From: Achatina immaculata | Lineage: Eukaryota > Mollusca > Gastropoda > Stylommatophora > Achatinidae | Direction: 5' to 3' | NCBI GenBank assembly: GCA_009760885.1 | Contig: CM019716.1 | Span: forward strand, 412,001-476,000 | Length of the DNA: 64,000 nucleotides | Part shown: piece after piece, positions 29,103-41,734 of the stretch | Position numbering within the stretch: position 1 is the first letter of the stretch | Layout of the letters: every line of letters starts with the position of its first letter | Made by a program: the position numbers and the translations under genes | Notes under the pieces: generated by a model | Told to the model about the DNA's origin: nothing | Databases searched by the model: none | What the model saw: the letters and a program-made list of their open reading frames with translations, nothing else

Positions 29103-30143
29103 GTGTTACATAAGTAACTGTGCCCTAACTCAGTACTGATTCCAGTATCATAGTGATATCTTAATGTCTGCGGTACCTAGCCACATCTACCTGCTGTGGC
29201 TGGAGTCACTGATTAAGTGTGCAGATTAAAAAATGTTATGTATTGTAAGCTAATCAGACATGTACCTTATAACAAATGTTGAATGTGATGTCCTTGTGCG
29301 TCTATGCAATCTTGAACACGTTTAATTTTATTCTCAAACACTTTTCTTAGTTCTGCTGGTGAAATGTTTCTTATGCGTGGGCGATTTCGATAAACTTCAG
29401 ATCATGTATTTTGTGTGTTAACGTAACCCGAGAGGTGAAACCAGGCCTCATCTGTAAAAAAGTTGACATCAAGAATATCAGCAGTTTTAGTTTGAATGAA
29501 ATTTGTAAACCATTCACAGTAACGGAGTCATTTTTCATGATCCGCCGGCAGCAGTTGTTGGGCCGCTGTTACTTTATATGGGAAGAGTTTCAAGTTTTCT
29601 CTGACTGCTTTATGCGCTGTTGCAAGCGTGATACCTTCCTGTTGTGCCAGCTTTCACAAAGCTTTTGATGGACTCTGAAGCATGTTCGATAATTTCTCCT
29701 TGTTAAGTTTAGATGGTCTCCCACTACGGTGTGCATCTGACACTGAGCCTGATTCACGAAATTTCTAGTTGGTTTATAAATTGCACTGCGATGAGGTACA
29801 GGTGTTCCTGGGAATTTTTCAACAAACTGCTCCCGCACTAAATCAGTGTATGTACTGGCTTCTCGAAATATATGCTCAACAAGAAAAGTACGCTCCTCTA
29901 ATAAAAGAACCATAGTGAATAAAGTGATTTAAATAATTCGCCTGTCGTGCGCTTCGACAACTGCTTCACTGCTTAACACCTGAATACACAAAGACAGACT
30001 GAATACAGTGAATGTCACACAGCATCAGGGTTCAACACACTAACGTACGCAGGTAGATGTAGTTAGATACCACAGTCATTAATATATCACTACGACACCA
30101 GAATCGATTACTGGGTTAGTGCACAGTTATTTTCGGAAAGCAC
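29103..30143 (-). mobile_element. Tc1/mariner-superfamily (Tc3/DUF4817-type) transposon, internally deleted, ends intact
   Basis: Terminal inverted repeats of about 95 bp (29103-29195 and 30050-30143) are alignable along their length, ending GTGTTAC and GTGCTTT, with TA on both outer sides (29101-29102, 30144-30145). Inside, the minus-strand frame from 29913 reads MVLLLEERTFLVEHIFREAS and TPVPHRSAIYKPTRNFV, the helix-turn-helix N-terminus of these transposases. A frameshift follows near RNFVNQ. Further on FFTDEAWFHLSGYVN carries the first catalytic Asp, then a stop and the far C-terminus (VFENKIKRVQDCIDAQGHHI). The middle of the catalytic domain is missing, so it cannot encode its own transposase. 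It sits in a TA/CA microsatellite. Confidence 0.93.
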
Positions 30144-30145
30144 TA

Positions 30146-31270
30146 TATGTACATATATATATATATATAGTTCAGCTACATCTTCACCAGCCAGCTACAA
30201 CACCTGTATCAAAGCACAGCTACTTGTCATTGTTAAATCGTGGATCAGGGAACAGCTAGTCAGCTTTCATGTAAGATTTGGTGTCCAGTAACATACAGAT
30301 GCACATAAACAAAACACAGACTCTGTCAGTACCATGAGGAGCATGTTAGTTAATTTGTGATGTGGCATACAGGTGTTCTCTAGTATGAAGGTAAGTAACA
30401 TATTCGAGGCCTGGCTATTTCATGTAAACCATTACAGCCAGCATATATGAGAAGCTATTTGTATAAGCTGACGTTTATGAAAATGTAACATTATTCCATT
30501 TTCCTTCCCCATATCCAACTCTGCCTCATATGAGGATTATGCTTATGTGTGATACATCCAGTCTTATATCTGTTACATGTGTTCCCTTCCATGAAGTATA
30601 AACTTGTGGAAAGACCAATGTACATTTTATATCATTAGATATTCTTATATACCTGTCTATATGTATACTAGATCAGTGTATATCATATCTTCATATATCA
30701 TTTATATGTATGTATTATGATTTATAATAAATATTAATGAAATAATTTACAACATATTTCATCCTGTGCCTTTTCTTGTTTTTAGACTGAAAAAAAAAAT
30801 TGCGTGCAGGACATGCCAGAATTTTTTTAGTTACATTGGCTAATGGTTGAATATGTCAGGTATTTATGACTGAAAGTTTTTATATCTTTTTGTATTACAG
30901 GAGCATTCTAGAAACAGGAATCATTGTTTATTTTGGTCAGAAAATAAACTTATTTAACCCAGAGCATGTTTCCTAATGTTTATAATTTTTGCTGCCACTA
31001 TCATATGTAGTTAAAGCTTCTTACAAGCAATTTGTTTATGGTTAAAAATGAACATTTTGTCTAATACTGGGTGTATTGGAAAAACTAGAGTTTACCCAGT
31101 TCTGCCACAGCAGATGTGCAAGTTCTGGAGGAAGCATGATTTGTGGAATGAGAAATAGTGGAAGGGGGGGGGGAAGAAAGTACAATGGCAAGGATGTATG
31201 CCATCTTTAAATCTCATATCTGCATACAGTGAAATCAGTGATCATGTTAACTGGCAACTGCTGGTAAATT
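30146..31270. other. AT-rich stretch, nothing recognised
   Basis: TA-repeats at 30155-30168 and AT-rich sequence. No exon, RNA gene or known repeat identified. Confidence 0.4.
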
Positions 31271-31279
31271 ACCAGTTCA

Positions 31280-32905
31280 AAAAAAAAAAAATGACAACAA
31301 CTTTTAAAAATTTCACCACAACATCTACTTTCCTCTGATATTTGTAAAGTGTTTAATTTTACATTAAAAAAAAAAAAACCACATTTTGTAATGAGAAAAC
31401 CAACAATTATGAAATTACTTCATACAAGGTGAAAGAAAAGTACAGCTGTACTAGTTTCAAAAAATCGTAGCACAATCACTGGTGAAATCAGGGGAGGGAT
31501 TGGGACAAAGATGTGGTGCTCAAGCTTAATGACATAGTGGTCCGTGACCCTACAGCTGACCTCTCACATCAGGGCTGGTGAACAGAAGTTGACCTTGGCT
31601 CTATCTCAGCCATGGTGCCTCTGGTAAGGATTATAGTCTGGACAAGTATGGATCAAAACAAGAAGGCACACCCAGTTCTAAAAAAATATTTCATGCTGAG
31701 GGCAGATGCATCAAGCCAAAATGCATGGATATCACAGCCTAGCATCACATCATGACACAATGCAATCAACACCCTTTTGAAGATGAATGCAGAAGAAGAA
31801 GATTAGGGGGATTAAAAACTTAAAGAGAAATTAAATTAAGAGAGTACAATACCAATAGTCTCAGACATGTGAATGACATGGTATCAACAGCATGAAAGAG
31901 AAAGCAGTTCGCAAAAAAAACAAAAACAAATGAACAATTACTTGTGAATATCTGTGAGAAAAATCTTTCAGACATTTGAAAAAGTAAAATCAATAAAAAC
32001 CTTTCTGGCTGTGAATAAATTTTGAAGAAAAAAAAAAGAAAAAACAACCACAGTAACTGACTTTTTAAAGACAAAAATTGAAATATCTTCCCAAAAAAAA
32101 AAAATGACAACAACTTAAAAATTTCACCACATCTACTTTCCTCTGATATTTGTAAAGTGTTTAATTTTACATTAAAAAAAAAAAAACCACATTTTGTAAT
32201 GAGAAAACCAACAATTATGAAATTACTTCATACAAGGTGAAAGAAAAGTACAGCTGTACTAGTTTCAAAAAATCGTAGCACAATCACTGGTGAAATCAGG
32301 GGAGGGATTGGGACAAAGATGCGGTGCTCAAGCTTAATGACATAGTGGTCCGTGACCCTACAGCTGACCTCTCACATCAGGGCTGGTGAACAGAAGTTGA
32401 CCTTGGCTCTATCTCAGCCATGGTGCCTCTGGTAAGGATTATAGTCTGGACAAGTATGGATCAAAACAAGAAGGCACACCCAGTTCTAAAAAAATATTTC
32501 ATGCTGAGGGCAGATGCATCAAGCCAAAATGCATGGATATCACAGCCTAGCATCACATCATGACACAATGCAATCAACACCCTTTTGAAGATGAATGCAG
32601 AAGAAGAAGATTAGGGGGATTAAAAACTTAAAGAGAAATTAAATTAAGAGAGTACAATACCAATAGTCTCAGACATGTGAATGACATGGTATCAACAGCA
32701 TGAAAGAGAAAGCAGTTCACAAAAAAAAAAAAACAAATGAACAATTACTTGTGAATATCTGTGAGAAAAATCTTTCAGACATTTGAAAAAGTAAAATCAA
32801 TAAAAACCTTTCTGGCTGTGAATAAATTTTGAAGAAAAAAAAAAGAAAAAACAACCACAGTAACTGACATTTTAAAGACAAAAATTGAAATATCTTCCCC
32901 CCAAA
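31280..32905. repeat. Tandem duplication of an 0.81-kb block
   Basis: About 31280-32091 is repeated almost exactly at 32092-32905 (offset 808-813 bp; differences are mostly A-run length and a few bases). The block contains a stretch (GACCCTACAGCTGACCTCTC) related to the 57.3-kb inverted-repeat family. The two minus-strand ORFs (32113-31820, 32962-32717) are copies of one chance frame. A diverged relative lies near 37270-37690. Confidence 0.95.
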
Positions 32906-34420
32906 AAAATGACAGTTTGTTTTAGTGTTTAATTCATTACTGAAAATTATAAGCCAGCTCACTTCATTTATGAGAGGTAATCAAATCTCTTGATTATGTT
33001 CAGATGTTTATTTGTTATTCTTCTGCATCAGTTTGTACACTCGGTCATCCAAATAAGGAGATGGCCCACCTCCATGAATCCCATCACCAGCAGGAGTTCT
33101 TCACACATCTCACAGTTTTCAATTCCATGCTTTCTCCATATGGGTAGTTCCCCTCCCCCAGGGAAATTTTAAAGTTTTGAATTTTGTTCAGCATATAAGC
33201 ATTTTGTGAAGATTATATTTTAAATAAGGGAAATTTTAAGGACAGGGGAAACTGCAGATTGACAGACTCAATCGGTTGAAATATTGATCTGTATTGTAGA
33301 AATATTAATATTCCAACAGTCCGAGTCTGTGGTCCCTTTCTTGACAGAGGGGAGCATTTTCTACTGGTTGAGAACCCCTGCATTATGCCAAGCTTTGGTG
33401 AGTACTGGTTAGCTGGCGTGTTATGTACATAAAGTATTTACTGAAGATGGTAGTGTTTGCTTTTGTCTGTATATTTCAAATTCATTATTTTGGGTTCTAA
33501 ATACATAAATGAACTGGAAGGTTCAGGCTGGCGCGGCCACTTTGTTAGGACTGGTCAATATAGGAGACTATCCTGGATTATGAGAAATAATCCGACGATG
33601 ACATAGGTAAACGATCGGGGCTTGTGCCTCTTGAATATCTATTACTTTACTCCATTTTCTTGAATATCTGTTACTTTACTCCATTTTATAACTGCTACCT
33701 ATACAAATGCGTGAGATGATAACATGAAATGTTTAAAAATCAGTGTTCACTGAGACCCGTGCTGTTGAAATGTGTTTATGACCACGATTTATACAAAAAT
33801 TGTATCTCTAACAAATTATGATGGAAATTCGGGACAAGAAACACACTACTGTGCTATATTTGCATGCACGCTGAGCCTCGATAAAGATCGAAATTGGGAC
33901 TTCGTTCGGCCCAGGTGGTGACTTCATAAACAAAAGGATCATCTCCATGTATGGTATTCAGGGCATTCACTTGTTACTATATCTAATCTGGCTAAGTGTG
34001 TGATTTCCTCTTTCGCTGTTTGGAAAGCAAGCAACGGCATTTTTGTGAACGAAAACTCCGATATCAACGAACTATATATATTTTTAATACTGTTTGTTCT
34101 GGAATAAAATGAAGATTACAACATCAAAGCTACGATGTTATTATAAAAAATGATTTGCCAAAGGTGGCTGCTGTGCCAACTGGCACCACTTCACTTAGTA
34201 CCATAAAGTGACAAACGAGACCAATCGTACAAAACAAACTTTCTTGTTAATAGGTCGCGTAAAACATTCAAGAAACTAAAACTATGAAATATAACGCCTC
34301 GTGAGAGAAAAAAAAATCAGCCACTCAGCAAATTAATACATTTTCTGCCACCCCACCTGATGAAATACTGGAGAACAGGACGAGGGGCGACATGAGGCCC
34401 CTACGAAACGTGTGCACTGT
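32906..34420. other. Stretch with one hAT-like end
   Basis: GGTTGAGAACCCCTG at about 33366-33380 is the reverse of a hAT start, and its upstream 80 bp resemble 53760-53917. TTGAATATCTATTACTTTAC is repeated at 33632 and 33660. Otherwise nothing recognised. Confidence 0.4.
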
Positions 34421-34426
34421 GTCCAT

Positions 34427-34692
34427 TGACGTCACAAGGGCTGAGATCAACGACATCGCCCAGCGGAGACCGCCTCTGCCTTTCTGGAACATTATTCTCG
34501 TTTGTGCATTCACTGTTTCCAACGTTAGAGCGATTAGCAACGCGTGAATAAGTGTAGAATTGGAATTATCAACACCTACGACAACTGCAGCTCTGGTTTT
34601 TATGTGAGAGTTCATTGAACTTTGCTACCGCAGTTTGTGCTTGCAGCCACAGGTGGCCATATCTTCGAAATAGGAAGGAATGCAGAGAGGAC
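34427..34692 (+). promoter_or_regulatory. Possible promoter and short first exon
   Basis: A CRE palindrome TGACGTCA (34427-34434) lies in a locally GC- and CpG-richer patch. About 250 bp on, ATG CAG AGA GGA C (34680-34692) is followed by a strong donor GTAAGTAA. This looks like the end of a first exon, but no transcript evidence exists. The exon would leave phase 1, compatible with the acceptor at 60961. Confidence 0.3.
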
Positions 34693-35489
34693 GTAAGTAA
34701 CTGTACGCTTGTAGACCATTTTAGATCTAAATCTTCCACATACATTGCATTTTCGTTGGAGTTAACGCCAGATTTAACAGAGTACGATCAGTTAACCCAG
34801 TGATGATATGCAATTCTTTAAGATAAAAGGTTAACGTGAAAAGAGGTCAAAATTTGTCCCCATTTTTCTCGCCGGCCGATAACTATGGTTAGTTCCCTTT
34901 GCACGAAAAAAAAGTCTTTGTATTTCGACTTACAAGTTGCTTCTCGCATGAAACTCTCTTTTTACTCCTGTAAAATGAGCTCAAAGTATTGTAGAATGAT
35001 TGATGATCGCCAAGAGAATTATAAATACGGCCGATTTACATTCTGTCATATTAGGTACAGGAAAAACTGATCGCTAAAACCGGTGCTGACACTGAAAAGT
35101 TAGTCGTCACAGGAGACATGCAATAACATATATGTTATAAAACATATATTATTTCAGTGATTGTAAAATAGTTACGGGCAGCATTAATAGATTACTTTAT
35201 ATGACAAAAAATAACAAATATATACTCAAAGAAATAATGAAACGACAGTAGCATTACACAGATTAAGATTTTTTTGTTGTTGTTTAAAGATGCAACAAAT
35301 GATTTTGTAACAGGATTTTTTTCTAAGAAACAAAAGCATGTCAAAGATCAAGAAATAAAAGACATGACAAAAATGTCACAGCAATCATAAAATAATAACT
35401 GTCACAAATAAATACTCAGAATATCAGCTTCCTATCACTTAGTCCTCTCAAACAGGAAGGCACATGTCAGTAAGTTAAGTTACCTCTTG

Positions 35490-35640
35490 CTGATGGCAAG
35501 TGCACACATGAAATCAGTTTCAACATGAAGAAGATACTAACAAATAACAGGATGTCCATAAAAATGAGGAAAAGAGTATTACATTGGTATATAGAATCAA
35601 CATTGCTAAATGACTGTGAGACTTTGACAATTATCACTTT
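35490..35640 (+). mobile_element. LINE-B-like fragment
   Basis: MKKILTNNRMSIKMRKRVL then HWYIESTLLNDCETLT matches the (M)RNxLxNxxxSxxxRxRVLxxYIEPxLLYGxExW region of LINE-B and the copy at 13632. About 150 bp, no boundaries seen. Confidence 0.65.
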
Positions 35641-36349
35641 GTTGACTGCATTTTTTTTTAAAATTTCGCATTTTCAAGTGGAGAAAAAAAAGTTGTTTTT
35701 TAAATACTAACCTCATGATTAAAATACAAGCAGTTGAAAAGAATGTTAAGTATTTAGCAACAAATAATTTAAACATGATGACAAATCAAAAACCATTTTT
35801 GGTTGACAAAGATCATCTACCTTAAGATGGAAGTTTCTATCTGAGGTCCAGAATGTGTGAACAAATATATGATAAAGAGATGAAGGTTTGGGGGGAAAAT
35901 GCAACAGGTATGCTGGACATGACAAAAAAAAAAACAAACAAAGAGGTCCTAAAGGAAGTTTCAGAACAATGAAAACTGACCAAAATTATAAGAAAAAGAC
36001 TGAATTTAGAGAACCTGATAATGACTGGAAGATTCAAGGGAAAAAAAGGAGAAGAGAGGAAAGCCAAGGGAAAAATATTTCAGCTTGATTAGCATAGAAA
36101 AAAGAAAAGCATTTGAATTGATGCTAAAAACCAAGGACTGCCCAATACAGAGAAGCATGATGGCCAACATTATCCATCAAGGCGCATGTTACTTTGTGAT
36201 CTTCATTTACTTCACTGCATGATAGGAGTGCCAAACTGCAACTCATGGAAATATTTTGGCCGAACTCATTTTCTTACATCACAATCAGTGCAAAAAAAAA
36301 ATAAAAATGACTTATGGCATTCTTACAGCACAGCTATAATTTGCAGACC

Positions 36350-36525
36350 AAATATGAAGAAAAAGAGGTCGACCACGAAAAACTCTAAAGAGGACATTGT
36401 TAAGAGAAGCCAATTCAGTGGGCATAACATCCCTTGATGAGATTGAAAAACTCGCTGAAGACAGGACATCTTGGCGAACTACCATGCGGGCCCTATGTGA
36501 CATTTAACAGCACGGGAAGGATGTA
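36350..36525 (+). mobile_element. LINE-D 3' end fragment
   Basis: AAGAGGTCGACCACGAAAAA, TTGTTAAGAGAAGCCAATTC and CATTTAACAGCACGGGAAGG match the ends of other LINE-D copies. The tail is GATGTAAGA followed by a TA run. Confidence 0.8.
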
Positions 36526-37195
36526 AGATATATATATATATATAAAATTCAAGCTTTGTAATTATTTACCAAATATAAACTGAGAGTCTGTTGGATTAAA
36601 ACATAAGTTTAATGTTCATGGTGAGTAATTTATACTTATGGATTTTTTGTTACAAAATAACTCAATTTTGGATCAGTAAGACAGTAATAGTTACAGAGCA
36701 GTTGAGATAGAGAATCAACATTAATACTGGTCATTGCTGACAATAAGTATTATTATGTACAAGTGTTTCTTAAAATTTTTGTAACAAAATGTCCATGTAA
36801 CCAGTTCCTTGAGATGAATTTTATAAGCTGGTGCAGAACTTATTTCCTCATCCTTCCCCAAATTACATTATTGATTGGCCATTCTGTTTTCATCTATTTT
36901 GGGCTGACCTTAAAAACAGGGGAAGCCCTCTGGCCACCTGTGTGTAAACTTCTAGCCCCGGAGCAATGCACCTGCTGGACCAAGTCTCACTAGGCCTGCA
37001 TGTAACAATAAAATCTGATGCGTAATATTTGTTAATGTCTTGTAGCCCTCAGATATCTGAAGTCTTGTCTTATTTGCCTCTTAAGTCTTTATCTTATTTG
37101 GCTTTTACATTAAGCAAGTTTACATCCTTGCAATATGACCAGAATCTGCTTACTGGTGAGTCTTACATTGTCTGCTCCAATCCAAGACCTGACAC

Positions 37196-37271
37196 ACCTT
37201 CCTCAGTGGTCGTATTAACTCATTCCTCAGTGGTCGTATTAACTCCTTCCTCAGTGGTCGTATTAACTAAC
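37196..37271. repeat. Three copies of a 24-25-bp unit
   Basis: CCTCAGTGGTCGTATTAACT is repeated three times. Confidence 0.95.
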
Positions 37272-38702
37272 AATTGCTGGTAAATTATCATTAAAAAAAA
37301 AGTTATGGAAGTTGTTTATAATTTCAGTTTTCATTATTAAGTTCTTGGTATCATCACAAATGAGATAGTTTCAAAGACCCAGTAAAAAGCAAGTAGCAAA
37401 ACTGATTGGAGGATACTCTGGCCAGTAGAATGATGATGCTCAATTAGCATGGAGGAGAATCAGCCAGTTTTAACTTTGATTCAGCTTGTGAGCATTTGTA
37501 AAGATTAAATCTCACAACAAATACAGTATTTTTTTGTAACTCACAAAATCGTTTAGTTTCTGCTGATGTTTGTAAAAAAAAAAAAAAAAGGTATAGGGTA
37601 CTGAATGTTGTGTTGACAGGACTGGTATTTTGAAAGTACTTCATGCAAGGTGAAAGACAGGTGCACTTGTACTGGTTTTTTTTACATCATAATACAATCA
37701 CGTATTACTGTTGTTTATAGCTGAAACACCTTTCTGTTGTTTATAGCTGATGCATCCTGTCTGTTGTTTATAGTTGTTAAATTTTTTGATAAAAGTGAAG
37801 AAAAAATGAGGGGCACAAACCAGAATGTCGACCAGGCTTGCATGCCCAGTTCTTTATGTTTTTAAAATTATTTTCTTCATTTTTATTTCCTTGCTTCTGG
37901 CAAGCTGAATGAACTATGTATCTGTGTTTAAATATTTGTTTTGTGAGACATGCCTGCAGGGACTATATGTAGAAGTTTGATCTTTTCACAGATTTATAAA
38001 TTTGTTTCATTAAGCTATCATAGGCCTACTGTACATAAACATGCCAGGTAAAGGTGGCATATTTTTTGTTTAATTGTGCAAGTTTCTGGACTTTAGGCTT
38101 TGATATGAAGTTGTCTTATTTTTTTTAATTCTGTTTTTATTTGAACTTTTGATCGAGGGTGTACAGACTGTCAGCCAATGAACCAACAGTTACCAGATCA
38201 TTTGTCAGTATAAATATAGTTAGTCCGAATAGAATCTCACTAAAGAATTTTTCAACACTCTCTTCTTTGACAATAATGGACGAAGTAATGGAATGGAAAA
38301 GCCAGTGCTTGAATATATGTTGATAGTTTCACCAGAAGCCCAGTGATTTGTTTTAGAAGCATTGAGCTTAAAATTTATTATTAGTCAAAAATGACTGTGG
38401 TGTTATTTGTTACAAAATTAAATGTTAATATTATAATCCAAAAGGTAAAAGTTGTAAAAATTTGTTCAAACATTTTTACATATCAAAAAGACTGGGAAAT
38501 AATGCCCAGAAAACTGTTTCTTATGGGGATTACCCAGCACAGAAGTGCTTCATCTTTTTATAACAAACAAACAAAAAAATGAGATTTCAACTAGACAGCA
38601 ATGGGTTTAATCTTGTAACACATGTGATTCTCTGGCCATCATGAGAATTAGATCATGAAAGAAGTTGTTCACTTGCAGTTGATGAAATGATTAATAGTTG
38701 AT
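37272..38702. other. Stretch with a diverged relative of the 31-33 kb block
   Basis: GTACTTCATGCAAGGTGAAA and nearby sequence resemble 31410-31440. TCTGTTGTTTATAGCTGA repeats near 37708-37770. No gene was identified. Confidence 0.45.
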
Positions 38703-38710
38703 AGTATTTA

Positions 38711-39035
38711 GTATCCCCTGGACAGCAAAAATAACTAATGAAGAATGTAGGAGAAGAGCTGGAGAGACAGAAAACCTTGTCAAAAAGATAAGAGAGAGAC
38801 AGTGTACTTTCATGGGACATGCAGTGAGAAGAGGGGACGTTGAAAATATTATAACAACAGGAAAAATAGAAGGAAGAAGATCAATAGGAAGATCAAGAGA
38901 AATGATACTGGACAATCTGACGGGATGGTGTGAGAGGAGATCACCAACTGAGCTGATGGCTTGTATGAAGGATCGCGTACTCTGGAGAAGCATAATAGCC
39001 AACGCCAGTCGGCACGGCACATGATGATGATGATG
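38711..39035 (+). mobile_element. LINE-B copy 2, 5'-truncated, 8-bp target-site duplication
   Basis: Frame 38698-39024 stays open through the C-terminal tail: [36 protein letters not shown] and ending SRHGT. The tail is an ATG repeat. AGTATTTA flanks it at 38703-38710 and 39036-39043. Confidence 0.9.
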
Positions 39036-39189
39036 AGTATTTAAAATTTGATGCTGTATCAGCTTGCCTTGATTACATATTGAAAATTAGATTTACATTA
39101 ACATGCCATGGTTACATATTTAAAACCAGAAAAAAAAAGGCTATACAACACTCATATCTTTTGTATGCCTGTACACATTTGCACCTCAT

Positions 39190-39480
39190 CAGATCATCAT
39201 TACACCCAAGGGCAAAGTAGGTAGAGATGAGAATCTCCAGGCAAACTGGTCATGAGCCCTCCTTTGTATTTCCTTTTTTGTCTTTCTAACATTCTACATT
39301 TCTGTCTAAAAGGTTTGCTTCCACATGCTTCTGAGTGTGTGATATCCTGTTTTTTTTTGCCATGTGGAGCCCATTCCATAACTCTTCTTGGCCATGTGTC
39401 TATCTTTTCACACCATGCACATGTTCTTTCTGTAGAGTTTGACATAACTTTAATTTTTTTTTGTTTCACTGTCTATAATT
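39190..39480 (-). mobile_element. Possible LINE C-terminal remnant
   Basis: Minus-strand frame 39469-39200 has TWPRRVMEWAPHGKKKQ and ends LLCPWV, resembling the WxPxGKR... and short C-terminus of RTE-like LINEs, with GATGAT-like bases after the stop. Assignment is weak. Confidence 0.4.
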
Positions 39481-39679
39481 TTTTTCCCCACTGCCTGGGT
39501 TATTGATCTTTCACTTTCTCTCTCTCTCTCTCTCTCTCTCTTCTCCCCCCCCCAGTTTGACATTAAAAAAATAGTGAAAACTATCATAATGCAATCATCA
39601 TGATCTTTTATTCCCCCTTTGTCGTTCAATGGGGAATAAATACATTCAATAGGGATTAAATTTACTATAGTCTGGCTGT

Positions 39680-39763
39680 CAAAGGACAGGCATTTGTGGA
39701 GAACCCTTGCGGAAGCCCCGTGTGCCCTGGGCACTTAAGGTTCAGAGAGAGAGAGAGAGAGAG
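39680..39763 (+). mobile_element. LINE-A copy 4, 84-bp insertion with 11-bp target-site duplication
   Basis: Only the last about 60 bp of LINE-A plus a GA tail are present (AAAGGACAGGCATTTGTGG to GGCACTTAAGGTTCAGAGAG). AGTCTGGCTGT flanks it exactly at 39669-39679 and 39764-39774. Confidence 0.92.
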
Positions 39764-40232
39764 AGTCTGGCTGTGAGAAAAGAAGGCATAACTAAGTTTA
39801 CCTAGACAATTTTTTGAGATCTAAAAATGATACATTTTCAGAAATAAGCTAGAGTCCATTTCATGTGTTATTTGAGTGTTGGCTTTTTTTTTTTTTCGGT
39901 CTTCTTCTTTTTCATACTTTTGCAGCTTTTCACAACTGACTTCTTATTTTCATAGTGTCTCTTTTTTTTTTTTATCATTGTCTCTTCATTTTCTCTAGCA
40001 TATATCTTGTCCTGGCACAATCATTGGTAGTAATTGGTTATCTCTCTGTCACTGCAAACTTCTAAGTCCTCTGCAACCGACACAGCTTGAAGATCTTGAA
40101 TCACAGACATCATGTCAGGAGTGGGGAAGACTGTTACTGCTTACTTTATATGTTTAAACCTTGCTTCTTTACAGACTTCACAGTAGTAGAGACAACATAG
40201 TCCTTTTCCAGACTGAAATAGTGAAACAGTCT

Positions 40233-40490
40233 GTTTTAAAGAGCTGTGCACTAGTCACTCATGGCAAAGGTTGGCAGTTTGAATCCTGTTGGAGGCATCC
40301 CAGTCACCCAGCTGTAGAAATGGGTACCTGATTTCTGGTACTAGGAAAAAGAAACCCAGTCAGATGTGATACTGATCACATCACCCTCTAATGTACAAAC
40401 AGGTCAAGGGAAATACAGACACTAACACCATAACCCCTAGGTGCCTCCACAGCATTATGGTGCTCTCTTTATCTTACCTACCTTTATGAC
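40233..40490 (+). mobile_element. tRNA-derived SINE copy
   Basis: Matches the SINE at 8938 from the anticodon region on: GTGCACTAGTCACTCATGGC, B box GCAGTTTGAATCC, AGAAATGGGTACCTGATT and GATCACATCACCCTCTAATG. The A-box end is degraded. Confidence 0.8.
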
Positions 40491-40668
40491 AGGGTTTATT
40501 AAGATCTTGGCTAGCTCTAGTTTACTCACTGTTTTAACTGCATAGCTAGTGCTACCATCTTGCACCTACTCTTTTTATAATTATGCACTGATGCCACATT
40601 CTGCCAAAGTACTAATTTGAGGTGGGTTTTTTTGTTCAGTTTTAACAATAGTTGGATGCCATATTTAT

Positions 40669-41450
40669 CTTTTACATCTTACATCCTTCCCATGCTGTTA
40701 AACATCATACAGGGCTCGGATAGTTGTTTGCCAAGTTTTCTTGTTCTCTGCAAGTCTTTCAACTTCATCAAGGGATGTTATGCCCACTAAAGTAGCTTCT
40801 CTTAACAGTGTCATCTTTAGAGTTTCACGTGGTCAACTTCTTTTTCTTCAGCCTGTTGTGCTCCACTTGATAGCTTGTTTTGGTATTCTCTGATTGTTTC
40901 TTCTCATCACATGACTGACATATGTCCATCTTCTTTTTCTGGCCACACATGAAACAGGTTGTTGTTTGCTCATCTGTCTTATCTCTGCATTAATCTTGAA
41001 TTCATTCCGCTTCATACCAAGTATTTTTCTTAGGCATTTGTTTTCAAAAGAGTCTAATTTCTTGCCCATTTCTTTAGTTGATTTCCAGCTTTCGCATGCA
41101 TAAATGAGGGTGGATATCACATTTGAATTGAATAATCTTAACTTGGTTTTTGTGCTTATAACTTTTGAATTCCATATGTTCTCAAGATTTTTTAAGACAA
41201 TGCTGTTTTTACAATTCGAATTCTTAACTTCCTTCCTGGTCTATGTAGCTGCCAAGGTATGCAAATTGATTCACTCCATCAACAACTGTTCTTTATATTT
41301 TTATTTCTTGATTAATGAGAAATTTCATTATTTTTGTTTTGTCTTTGTTAATTTCAAGACCTATTTTGCTAGCCAAGGAAGACAGGGAATCTGTTTTTCC
41401 TGCATCGATTTCACATTGTCACTGATAAGAGTTATGTCATCTGCAAAATC
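40669..41450 (-). mobile_element. LINE-D copy with 12-bp target-site duplication
   Basis: The minus strand reads from the ADD-box region (CAGATGACATAACTCTTATC) through LIYACESWKSTKEMGKKLDS, KCLRKILGMK and RRNNQRIPKQAIKW to the family 3' end. Frames are broken near 41220. TGCCATATTTAT flanks it at 40657-40668 and 41451-41462. Confidence 0.92.
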
Positions 41451-41734
41451 TGCCATATTTATATGCATAGATTATTCACCTATTTATCCTCTTTAGCCTC
41501 TCTTTATCTATTACTGTAACCTCTCTTTATGTAGAAATAGCAGTTTTAATTCCTTAAAGGTTACCGCAAATTGTTCATCATACTTTTCACCTGTTTCTAT
41601 GAGAAGGATTAGATGATTATGTTAGCTGAGTGTGAGAAAGATTAGATGATCATGTTAAACAAATATAAAGATAGATAATCATGTTAGACAAGTATGCAAA
41701 TTGTAGATCATTTTGGACAAGTATGAGAACTGTA

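Noticed and set aside
34325..34615. 96-codon minus-strand ORF in a GC-richer patch
   Set aside because: No recognised domain or splice support; overlaps the possible promoter on the plus strand.
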